A stretch of DNA of 64,000 bases from Hymenobacter perfusus (GTDB taxonomy: Bacteria; Bacteroidota; Bacteroidia; Cytophagales; Hymenobacteraceae): contig NZ_RWIU01000005.1 of the NCBI RefSeq assembly GCF_003944765.1, forward strand, positions 310,001 to 374,000, in the 5' to 3' direction. Position numbers and translations under genes: made by a program. Below, in pieces: positions 24,182 to 30,884 of the stretch; the stretch's first letter is position 1; every line of letters begins with the position of its first letter. The notes under the pieces are model-generated. The model was not told the origin of the DNA. It ran no database searches and worked only from the letters and a program-made list of their open reading frames with translations.

Positions 24182-25861
24182 TTTTGTAGTCTTGCGACCC
24201 AACAGACTCCCCAGCACCACCACGCCGCAGCCGATGATGTTGAACCAGAGGTAGCCGATATCGGTGGTAAAGAACAGGGTCAGCACCACGGCCTGAGCCA
24301 CTACGGCGGCCCAGAAAACAGCCCGGCCGCCCACGGCTTTCAGGAAGAAGGCCACCATGAAAATACCCAGAATGGTGCCGTAGAACAACGAGCCCAGGAT
24401 GTTCACGGCCTGAATCAGGTTTTCGAGGCGGGCGGCGAAGGTGGCAAACCCGATGCCCAGCACGCCCCAGCCCACGGCCGCTGCCCGCGACGCCAGCACG
24501 TAGTGCGCCTCGGACTGCCCCTGGCGGCGCGGCTTGTACAAATCGACCACCGTGGTAGAGGCCAACGCGTTGAGGCCGGCGGCAGCCGAGCCCAAAGCGG
24601 CACTCAGCACTACGGCCACCAGCAGCCCCACCAGCCCCTGGGGCAGGTAGTTGAGCACGAAGGTGAGGAACACGTAGTCGGTATCCTTGGCCTCGGTGGT
24701 GGGCTCGGCCTTTTTGAGTAGTTGCTGGGCCTGCTGGCGCAGCCCGAGGTTGGCGGCCTGGGTGGCCTGGAGGTGGGTTTCGGCGGCGGCAATGGCGGCG
24801 GGGTTTTCGCCTTTGAGGGCCTGCACCAAGCGGCCGGTGGCGCGGCGGCGCACCTCGAATAGGGTGGCGTGTTCGCGCTCCAGCTCCCGCAGCGCCGGCC
24901 CGTACTGCTCGGAATGGGCCACCTTCATGTACACCGGCCGGTTGAAGGTGAGCGGGGCGGGGTTGAACTGGTAGAACACGAACAGCAGCACGCCCAGCAG
25001 CAGAATCCCGAATTGCATCGGAATCTTGAGCAGGCCGTTCATGAGCAGGCCCAGCCGGCTTTCCGTCACGTTGCGGCCGGTGAGGTAGCGCTGCACCTGG
25101 CTCTGGTCGGTGCCGAAGTACGAGAGGGCGAGGAACAGGCCGCCCGTCATGCCCGACCAGAAGTTGTACCGGTCGGTGGGGTCGAAGTGGAAGTCGATGA
25201 GGTTGAGTTTACCCTGGTGGCCGGCCACGCGCATGGCATCGGTAAACCCGACTTCGGCCGGCATATAATGCACCAGCAGGTAGCCCGCCACCAGCAGCCC
25301 CACGAAAATCACGGCCACCTGGCCCTGCTGAGTCACCATCACGGCCCGCGTGCCGCCCGATACGGTGTAGGCAATCATCACGGTGCCCAGCAGCCACACC
25401 GTCAGCTGAATATCCCAGCCCAGAATAGCCGACAGCACCAGGGCCGGCGCGTATAAGCTCAGTCCGTTGCTCAGGCCCCGCTGCACCAGAAACAGCAGCG
25501 CCGCAAAGGTGCGGGTGCGCCGGTCAAAACGCCCTTCCAGGTACTCATAGGCCGTAAATACCTGGAGCCGGTGGTAGATGGGTACCACGAAAATGGCAAT
25601 GAGCACCATGGCCACCGGCAGCCCCAGGTAGAACTGGATGAAGCGCATGCCGTCGTCGTAGGCCTGGCCGGGGGTGCTCAGAAACGTAATGGCCGAGGCC
25701 TGAGTGGCCATGATGCTGAGCCCGATGGCCCACCACGACGCCTGCCGCCCGCCCAGCAAATAGCCGTCCAGCGACTCGCCGGCGCGGCGGGTGCGCCAGG
25801 TGCCGTAGCCCACAATGAACAGCAGCGTTCCGCCCAGAATCAGCCAGTCGAGCCCGCTCAT
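24176..25861 (-). CDS. Sodium:solute symporter with soluble helical insertion
   Basis: A 561-residue membrane transporter of the SSS family: early GYLLGGRQASWWAIGLSIMATQASAITFLSTPG, then SYFGTDQSQVQRY. Compared with the 493-residue copy at 16131 it carries an extra ~75-residue charged, helical segment between two membrane helices (around residues 315-390, rich in Glu/Gln/Ala). The start at 25861 overlaps the stop of a tiny membrane-protein gene (ATGA), so the two are probably co-translated. Solute unknown. Confidence 0.82.
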   Translation of the reverse strand: MSGLDWLILGGTLLFIVGYGTWRTRRAGESLDGYLLGGRQASWWAIGLSIMATQASAITFLSTPGQAYDDGMRFIQFYLGLPVAMVLIAIFVVPIYHRLQVFTAYEYLEGRFDRRTRTFAALLFLVQRGLSNGLSLYAPALVLSAILGWDIQLTVWLLGTVMIAYTVSGGTRAVMVTQQGQVAVIFVGLLVAGYLLVHYMPAEVGFTDAMRVAGHQGKLNLIDFHFDPTDRYNFWSGMTGGLFLALSYFGTDQSQVQRYLTGRNVTESRLGLLMNGLLKIPMQFGILLLGVLLFVFYQFNPAPLTFNRPVYMKVAHSEQYGPALRELEREHATLFEVRRRATGRLVQALKGENPAAIAAAETHLQATQAANLGLRQQAQQLLKKAEPTTEAKDTDYVFLTFVLNYLPQGLVGLLVAVVLSAALGSAAAGLNALASTTVVDLYKPRRQGQSEAHYVLASRAAAVGWGVLGIGFATFAARLENLIQAVNILGSLFYGTILGIFMVAFFLKAVGGRAVFWAAVVAQAVVLTLFFTTDIGYLWFNIIGCGVVVLGSLLGRKTTKG

Positions 25862-26001
25862 GCAAACGCCCGGGTCAGGTACACGAACAGCCCGATTTCC
25901 ACGCCCAGCGCGCCCAGCACCAGCCAGTACCACGCCCTCCATGAGGGCAACAGCGGCGGTTTTTCGGTTTCGGAAGCCGGTGAAGTAGGATGGTGCAGCA
26001 C
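25858..26001 (-). CDS. 47-residue single-helix membrane protein partner of the symporter
   Basis: A short frame with a polar N-terminus, then PSWRAWYWLVLGALGVEIGLF, a single membrane helix, and a short tail. Its stop overlaps the symporter ATG by four bases. The GTG at 26001 is chosen because a TATCTTGC -7 box lies 29 bp upstream; longer frames would read through the promoter. The coupling suggests a small accessory subunit, which is inference. Confidence 0.5.
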   Translation of the reverse strand: MLHHPTSPASETEKPPLLPSWRAWYWLVLGALGVEIGLFVYLTRAFA

Positions 26002-26029
26002 AATGGAAAGGCTAGGACGAAGAACAGGT

Positions 26030-26037
26030 GCAAGATA
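26030..26037 (-). promoter_or_regulatory. -7 box (TATCTTGC) for the small-protein/symporter pair
   Basis: One mismatch within the fixed TAnnTT.G positions and well placed, 28 bp before the GTG at 26001. The PAP2 stop is at 26043, so the box lies in the short tandem gap. Confidence 0.45.
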
Positions 26038-26042
26038 CCTAC

Positions 26043-26729
26043 TCAGGAGGCATTCGGCACCGGTGAAGTTGCCTGAATTATTGGAACAGGCTGGAGCCAG
26101 CCGGTAGCCAGCTCCCAGATGCAGGTGAGCAGCAGGCCCAGAGCGGCCCCGGCTACCACGTCGCTGAGCCAGTGAAACTCCAGCACTACCCGGCCCAGGC
26201 ACACCAGCCCCAGCCAGCCCAGCAGCCAGGGCCGCGCCCGGGGGAACCGCAGCGCCCAGGGTAGCAGCAGCCCCGCCGCGTTGGCCGCGTGCCCCGAGGG
26301 AAACGCATTGAATCGGCCCGCCAACTGCCAGAAATCAGCGTTGGCGGCCAGGTCTCCGAATACCTGCCACGGCCGGGGCCGGTGGAAGTACAGAGCCATC
26401 ATATTGCGCAGTCCCTGGCTGCTCACAAACGTCAGCAGCGCCACCAGCCAGATGGTGCAGTGGGGCCAGCGTCGCAGCCGGGCCACGGCAAACACCAGCA
26501 GCAGCGCCAGCCACAGCCACGGCGTCAGCAGCGGGGTGGTGGTGGCATCGTGGACCCACATAAAGCCCACAAAAAACGGCCGCAGCAGCGCGCCATGCCG
26601 GTGCAAGAGCCCGGCCAGCGGTTCGTCCACGGCTACTATCAGCAGCAGAATAAGCGGTACTGAACTTAGTACCAGCAAACTACCAATGCTAATCCTGTTT
26701 AAAGCATAAGCCTTGTAAATTTTCATCAT
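26043..26729 (-). CDS. PAP2-family membrane phosphatase (third, distinct copy)
   Basis: About 228 residues with six membrane segments and PAP2 motifs in an undecaprenyl-pyrophosphatase-like arrangement: YFHRPRP, FPSGHAANAAG and GRVVLEFHWLSDVVAG. It differs from the tandem pair at 7717/8722, so is not a recent duplicate. The start is uncertain: ATGs at 26777, 26729 and 26726 all lie in AT-rich DNA that also encodes the end of the orphan gene at 26689. The body of the gene is GC-rich, so the boundary of the AT-rich block falls inside its first codons. Confidence 0.8.
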   Translation of the reverse strand: MMKIYKAYALNRISIGSLLVLSSVPLILLLIVAVDEPLAGLLHRHGALLRPFFVGFMWVHDATTTPLLTPWLWLALLLVFAVARLRRWPHCTIWLVALLTFVSSQGLRNMMALYFHRPRPWQVFGDLAANADFWQLAGRFNAFPSGHAANAAGLLLPWALRFPRARPWLLGWLGLVCLGRVVLEFHWLSDVVAGAALGLLLTCIWELATGWLQPVPIIQATSPVPNAS

Positions 26730-27105
26730 AGAATACGCTTGTATATTCTCCCTCCTTCCTGTTGATTCGATTTCCATTTATCACTATTGCATCCGATTGA
26801 GCCAATTCAAGATCTATTGGAAACCTTCTGTCTTGAACGTAATAATCTTGCAAACTGAATTTATAACACCTACCTACCTTTATGCATTTTTTATTTCTTT
26901 TATCTTCTACTTCTGAAAAAATCCTGTATTTATAATTCCCCCTCCTAAGATATAATATATACACCCCACTATTTTTGGGATAATCATCATTATGCATAAA
27001 TTCAATTTTATCAACAGAATAACATAATTTATCAAGCAAATAATCATTATTATCAAGTAAAAAACAACACCTAATACTTAATAACAGCATGTTTAAATAA
27101 TTCAT
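26689..27105 (-). CDS. AT-rich orphan protein of unknown function
   Basis: 138 residues, strikingly rich in Asn, Asp, Lys, Ile and Tyr compared with every neighbour, and encoded by DNA far more AT-rich than the rest of the window. It is predicted soluble, with alternating strands (GVYILYLRRGNYKYRIFSEV, KCIKVGRCYKF) after a hydrophobic N-terminus. The stop overlaps the start region of the PAP2 gene. No family recognised; a GIY-YIG nuclease was considered but the spacing and catalytic Arg/Glu are not convincing. Probably recently transferred. Confidence 0.5.
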   Translation of the reverse strand: MNYLNMLLLSIRCCFLLDNNDYLLDKLCYSVDKIEFMHNDDYPKNSGVYILYLRRGNYKYRIFSEVEDKRNKKCIKVGRCYKFSLQDYYVQDRRFPIDLELAQSDAIVINGNRINRKEGEYTSVFYDENLQGLCFKQD

Positions 27106-27146
27106 ATAATTTGTTATACAGAAGAATTATGCATTAAACAATGGGT

Positions 27147-29801
27147 TTATTTCCCCAACGACACCATATTGGTCAGCAGCCGGTACGCGCCGGGTACGCC
27201 GGCGGGCAGCTCCCGGAACAGGCTGAGGCCGGTGTAGATGTAGTGGCCTTTGCCATAATCGGCGACTAGGATGGCGCTTTCCTTGGCTTTCTCGCCGGGG
27301 TCGGCGCTGCTGAGCACGGTTTTGTATTTGGGGTCCCACTGCGAAGGGTAGTAGAGGCCCTGCTCCTGCACCCAGCCCTCGAAATCCTTGCTCGTGATTT
27401 TGTTGGGAGTGTTGAGCAACGGCTGGCTGGGGTTGAGGAAAGTAACCGGGGCATTTTCCACCGTTACCCGGTCAGTACTGAGGGTGAGCGGGTAGGGGCC
27501 GATTTGCGGCAGCACGGTGCCCCGGCTCACGGTGTACTGCACCACCAGGTTGCCGCCCTGCTCCACGTACTTCAGCAGCGTGGGTTGCAGGGTTTTGAGG
27601 CGGTCCAGGGTGTTGTAGGCGCGCACACCCAGCACCACGGCGTCGAAGCGGCGCAGGTTCGGCTCGGTGAGGTCCTCGGGCTTGAGCAGGGTTACGGTGT
27701 AGCCGATCTGGCGCAGGGCGTCGGGCACCTCGTCGCCGGCCCCCATCAGGTAGCCGATTTCCTGGCCCTTGCGCCGCAGGTCCAGCTTCACCAGCGGGGC
27801 CACGGCTTCGGGAAACAGCGTTTGGGTGGGAATGTGGGTGTATTCGATGGTTTGGTAGCCGCGCGAGTACGCCTGGCCGTCCACAGTAGCCACGGCCCGC
27901 AGCTCCGATTTGCCTTCCGCCGCCCCCGCGCCGGGCTGCACCCGGAACTGCACGGTTTGCTCGGCGTCTTTGGCTCCCAGCTCGAAGGGAATGCTGGCGG
28001 GCTCGGCGGTCCAGCCTTTGGGCAGGTTCAGGGCCAGGGTACCCTTCACCCCCGCTTTGCCGGCGCGCAGCGTCACGGGAATGATTTTGGGCTGGTTATC
28101 GGCAAACACGAAGGCGTGGCCGCCAATGTTCACGGCTACGGGCGGTACCACCGTCAGCAGGCGGTACTTCTCCCCTTCCACCGGGTCGGTGCTTTTGTAT
28201 TGGACGGGAACGTCGAAGGTTAGAGCTTGCCCTAATACCTGAATCCTGACGATGGCAGTAGCCGCAGGATAGCCCTCTGCGTTGCCCCTCTGGCGTGGCT
28301 CTACAACTACGTACATGCCCGTAGTTCCTGTCTTTTGCAGCCAGTAAGGTTGAGATTTCAGTTCATTCCAATAACCAACTTGAGAACTACGAATCTTGGC
28401 TTTTTCATTGCGCATCAAGGTTGTTGGCTCTTTACGCAATGACGGAGCTTGATGAGCAATATCTTTGTTGTTATCGAATTGTCCTTCATAATCATTAGGC
28501 TCGACAGCTACTGATATTATTTTTACATCGATTGATGAACGGTTTATTATTTCGACATCAACCTTGATGGTATTATCGATTCCACCTACAATATTTTTAT
28601 TCATTAAAGGTACCGTGGGAGCTTCGGCTGTTGCTTCTAGATGAATACCTAAACAAGCACGAATTAGCTCCTCATTTTGCTGAATTTTGTTTTGAACCCA
28701 GAAATGAGCTTCGGCTAACTCATTTTCAGAGCGTATCCTAATTGCTTCGCTCGATATTTCCTTTGACTGATGAAAGTCGGCAGCCCTCTGGAATAACGAA
28801 TTAATAGCCTCCCGCACCTTCAGCAGCCCAGCCACACTCGCCGACGGATTGGCCGGGTCGTACTTGCGAATCACCTCGTCTACCAGCTTGCCCACGGCCG
28901 CGCCGCCGGGCACCCGGTTCCAGGTCATATCCACACCATCGAACAGGTCGGTGGTGGCTTTGTCGCCTTTCAGGGGCTGGAAATACTCCAGGGCCTCGCC
29001 GCGCTGGGCGCTGCTGCCGAAGCCCTGGCTACGGTGCTGGGAGCGGCTACGGGCGGCAATTTCGCCGTAGCTCTGCCCCAGCAGCGGGTTGTAGCCGCCG
29101 GCATCCAGCTTCAGGTACTGGCTCATGTCCTCGCCGGCCTTCACGAAGAAGCTGCCGGTGTTCCAGAGCAGCCGCTTGGCCTGCCAGGGCTGCACGTATT
29201 GGAGCTGCTCAGGGAAACGCTTGGGGTCGGCGGCGGCCGAGAAGGCCTCGATGGCCAGCATGGCCGAGGCGGTGTGGTGGCCGTGGCCGGCCCGGCCGTC
29301 GGGCGGGAAACGGGTAATCATGACGTCGGGGCGGCGCTGCCGGATCACCCAGACCATATCGGCCAGCACCTGCTCCTTGTCCCAGATGGTGAAGGTTTCC
29401 TCGGGCGTTTTGGAAAAGCCGAAGTCGTTGGCGCGAGTGAAAAACTGCCGGCCCCCATCGATGCGGCGGGCCGCCAGCAGCTCCTGCGTCCGGATAACGC
29501 CCAGCCCCTCGCGCAGTTCGGGGCCGATGAGGTTCTGGCCGCCGTCGCCGCGGGTGCAGCTGAGGTAGCCGGTTTCCACGAGGCGGCCGTTGGCGAGGTA
29601 GGCAATCAGGCGGGTGTTTTCGTCGTCGGGGTGGGCGGCCACGTACAGGGCCGAGCCCAGCACATTCAGCTTCTTCAGCCCCAGCAGAATCTCCGACGAC
29701 GACCAGGTTTTGGGGGCCTGGGCGTGGGTTGTGCCAATTAGTAATGAGTAATTAGTAATTAAGAATGCCGCCAGGGCGGTGCGGAAGTAGCGGAAGCGCA
29801 T
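27147..29801 (-). CDS. PIG-L family deacetylase, large secreted form
   Basis: 884 residues with signal peptide. The N-terminal catalytic domain has the PIG-L/LmbE zinc motif AHPDDE (His57, Asp59, Asp60) and the second histidine cluster GHGHH at 172-176; such enzymes remove N-acetyl groups from sugars. Residues ~390-680 contain beta-sandwich segments, and the C-terminal ~180 residues (LGVRAYNT, EQGGNLVVQYT) look like a glutamine-amidotransferase-like fold without catalytic Cys. DNA for residues ~331-527 is clearly lower in GC than both flanks. The signal-peptide core is encoded by a 7-mer repeat. Confidence 0.82.
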   Translation of the reverse strand: MRFRYFRTALAAFLITNYSLLIGTTHAQAPKTWSSSEILLGLKKLNVLGSALYVAAHPDDENTRLIAYLANGRLVETGYLSCTRGDGGQNLIGPELREGLGVIRTQELLAARRIDGGRQFFTRANDFGFSKTPEETFTIWDKEQVLADMVWVIRQRRPDVMITRFPPDGRAGHGHHTASAMLAIEAFSAAADPKRFPEQLQYVQPWQAKRLLWNTGSFFVKAGEDMSQYLKLDAGGYNPLLGQSYGEIAARSRSQHRSQGFGSSAQRGEALEYFQPLKGDKATTDLFDGVDMTWNRVPGGAAVGKLVDEVIRKYDPANPSASVAGLLKVREAINSLFQRAADFHQSKEISSEAIRIRSENELAEAHFWVQNKIQQNEELIRACLGIHLEATAEAPTVPLMNKNIVGGIDNTIKVDVEIINRSSIDVKIISVAVEPNDYEGQFDNNKDIAHQAPSLRKEPTTLMRNEKAKIRSSQVGYWNELKSQPYWLQKTGTTGMYVVVEPRQRGNAEGYPAATAIVRIQVLGQALTFDVPVQYKSTDPVEGEKYRLLTVVPPVAVNIGGHAFVFADNQPKIIPVTLRAGKAGVKGTLALNLPKGWTAEPASIPFELGAKDAEQTVQFRVQPGAGAAEGKSELRAVATVDGQAYSRGYQTIEYTHIPTQTLFPEAVAPLVKLDLRRKGQEIGYLMGAGDEVPDALRQIGYTVTLLKPEDLTEPNLRRFDAVVLGVRAYNTLDRLKTLQPTLLKYVEQGGNLVVQYTVSRGTVLPQIGPYPLTLSTDRVTVENAPVTFLNPSQPLLNTPNKITSKDFEGWVQEQGLYYPSQWDPKYKTVLSSADPGEKAKESAILVADYGKGHYIYTGLSLFRELPAGVPGAYRLLTNMVSLGK
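29735..29766. repeat. 7-mer repeat inside the PIG-L signal peptide
   Basis: Four 7-mers of the ATTACTA/ATTACTC type on the minus strand, encoding ITNYSLLI in the hydrophobic core of the signal peptide. The same kind of repeat is otherwise intergenic in this window. Confidence 0.6.
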
Positions 29802-29829
29802 GAACGAGGCAGATGAAGTGGCCGGGCAG

Positions 29830-29837
29830 TAAAGATA
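29830..29837 (-). promoter_or_regulatory. -7 box (TATCTTTA) for PIG-L gene
   Basis: One mismatch to TAnnTTTG; ends 28 bp before the ATG at 29801. Confidence 0.5.
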
Positions 29838-29920
29838 GGCGACCGGCCGGGAGGTTGCAGCCCCCCGCCTGCTCCGGTCCGGCAGGCACAGCCTGGAAAG
29901 TCGCTTGCAACCGGCTGAGC

Positions 29921-30008
29921 GTCATGCTGAGCTTGTCGAAGCATCTCTACCGTTTCGTCTGACGATTCATGCGGAGCGGTAGAGATGCTTCGACAAGCTC
30001 AGCATGAC
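29921..30008. repeat. Perfect 32-bp inverted repeat (GTCATGCTGAGC type)
   Basis: Arms 29921-29952 and 29977-30008 are exact complements with a 24-bp spacer. The arm begins GTCATGCTGAGCTTGTCGAA and belongs with similarly built repeats at 33695, 36507 and 45556. It is part of the 580-bp gene-free stretch 29802-30380. Confidence 0.85.
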
Positions 30009-30063
30009 CGTTTCGGGCTTTTCAGACACAGCTTACAGCAAGGTTAGAAACCGATTCCGCACC

Positions 30064-30231
30064 CTACATCCTGTCCCTTTCCTTCTATATCCATTCAATT
30101 GACACCTAAATCCTGCATGCTAATTCCTATATCTTATCCATTACTTCCTAAAATCTATCAACAGCCAACTAAATCCTGCCAATAGAAACCTAAAGTCTTT
30201 TAACCGCACCCTAAATCTTTTCCGGCGATAT
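30064..30231. repeat. Eight CTAAATC-like boxes at exact 21-bp spacing
   Basis: Boxes start at 30064, 30085, 30106, 30127, 30148, 30169, 30190 and 30211. Each begins CTA, and most read CTA(A/T)ATC; the 14 bases between boxes are unrelated. Spacing never departs from 21 bp, two helical turns. The array is AT-rich and lies 150 bp before the winged-helix gene at 30381. All frames on it are short or interrupted. The remaining ~150 bp to the gene shows no further structure. Confidence 0.75.
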
Positions 30232-30380
30232 GTTTGGCGTATCGCCCACTGTATTCAGTGTTTGGCAGGCATTTTTCATCTTATCAACCTTGACTTTCAT
30301 CCCGTACTTTCCTATGTTCGTTGCATGCCGTGGGGCTGCCGGGGTGGTGGCTGGGGCGGCGGGTGTTTTTGTTGAAGTGT

Positions 30381-30788
30381 ATGGCTGATGAGGTACCCGC
30401 CGAGGCGTCGGCTCCTTCCGTGGTGGAATTGCTGGCCCAGCGCATTGCCCAGCGCAGCCTGCCCGTACCCATTCCGATGACGCCCGAGGCCATCCGGGAG
30501 CGTCTGGGGCGGGCGCTGGGGCGGTTTGTGGGTTCCCGCGACCCGCGCCGCCGCCGCACCTTCGGGCGGCTGGCCTACGCCCTTATGGCTACGCCCGAGG
30601 GCACCAACGCCGAGCTGGCCGCTGTGGTGGGCATCTCGCCCCAGGCCCTGCAACGCGCCGCCGATGTGCTGGCCGAAGCGGGTTTGCTCACTATATCCTA
30701 CCGTAAAAACATCCGCTACCAGGCCCTGAACGAAACCGGCGAAATCTGGCTGCTGCCCCACGCCCAGGGCACCGCCCCGGCCCAGTAA
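30381..30788 (+). CDS. Small winged-helix DNA-binding protein (putative regulator)
   Basis: 135 residues. After a polar N-terminus, residues ~70-125 form a winged helix-turn-helix: TNAELAAVVGISPQALQRAADVL (HTH) followed by a wing (AGLLTISYRKNIRYQALNETG). MarR-like or similar; no ligand domain. The ATG at 30381 is preferred to a TTG at 30321. It is preceded by the 21-bp phased boxes, which would be natural binding sites for a multimerising regulator; that link is inference. Followed by the subtilase gene after ~100 bp. Confidence 0.65.
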   Translation: MADEVPAEASAPSVVELLAQRIAQRSLPVPIPMTPEAIRERLGRALGRFVGSRDPRRRRTFGRLAYALMATPEGTNAELAAVVGISPQALQRAADVLAEAGLLTISYRKNIRYQALNETGEIWLLPHAQGTAPAQ

Positions 30789-30816
30789 GGTGCCCCCGAT
30801 CCGGAAAATCGGGGCG

Positions 30817-30824
30817 TACCTTTG
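30817..30824 (+). promoter_or_regulatory. -7 box (TACCTTTG) upstream of subtilase
   Basis: Perfect TAnnTTTG match, 60 bp before the ATG at 30885. Confidence 0.5.
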
Positions 30825-30884
30825 AGGCTACTGGCCCGGTGCTTGCGTATAGCGGGGTTCCGTTTCGTTTCTGACTTCTTTTCT

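Noticed and set aside
26689..27105. GIY-YIG nuclease in the AT-rich gene
   Set aside because: GVYIL and KVGRC are too far apart and the catalytic Arg and Glu are not in place.
29853..29910. Full REP copy
   Set aside because: Only the first ~22 bases match the REP unit; the second half of the stem is absent, so it is counted as a broken half copy.
30061..30183. Short peptide with a 7-residue repeat encoded by the 21-bp array
   Set aside because: The one open frame (about 40 codons) has no good start, stops at 30183 while two more boxes continue beyond, and the box sequence rather than residues is conserved.
30064..30231. CRISPR array
   Set aside because: The repeat core is only ~7 bp, imperfect, and the period is 21 bp; no repeat of 24-40 bp, no leader, no cas genes.
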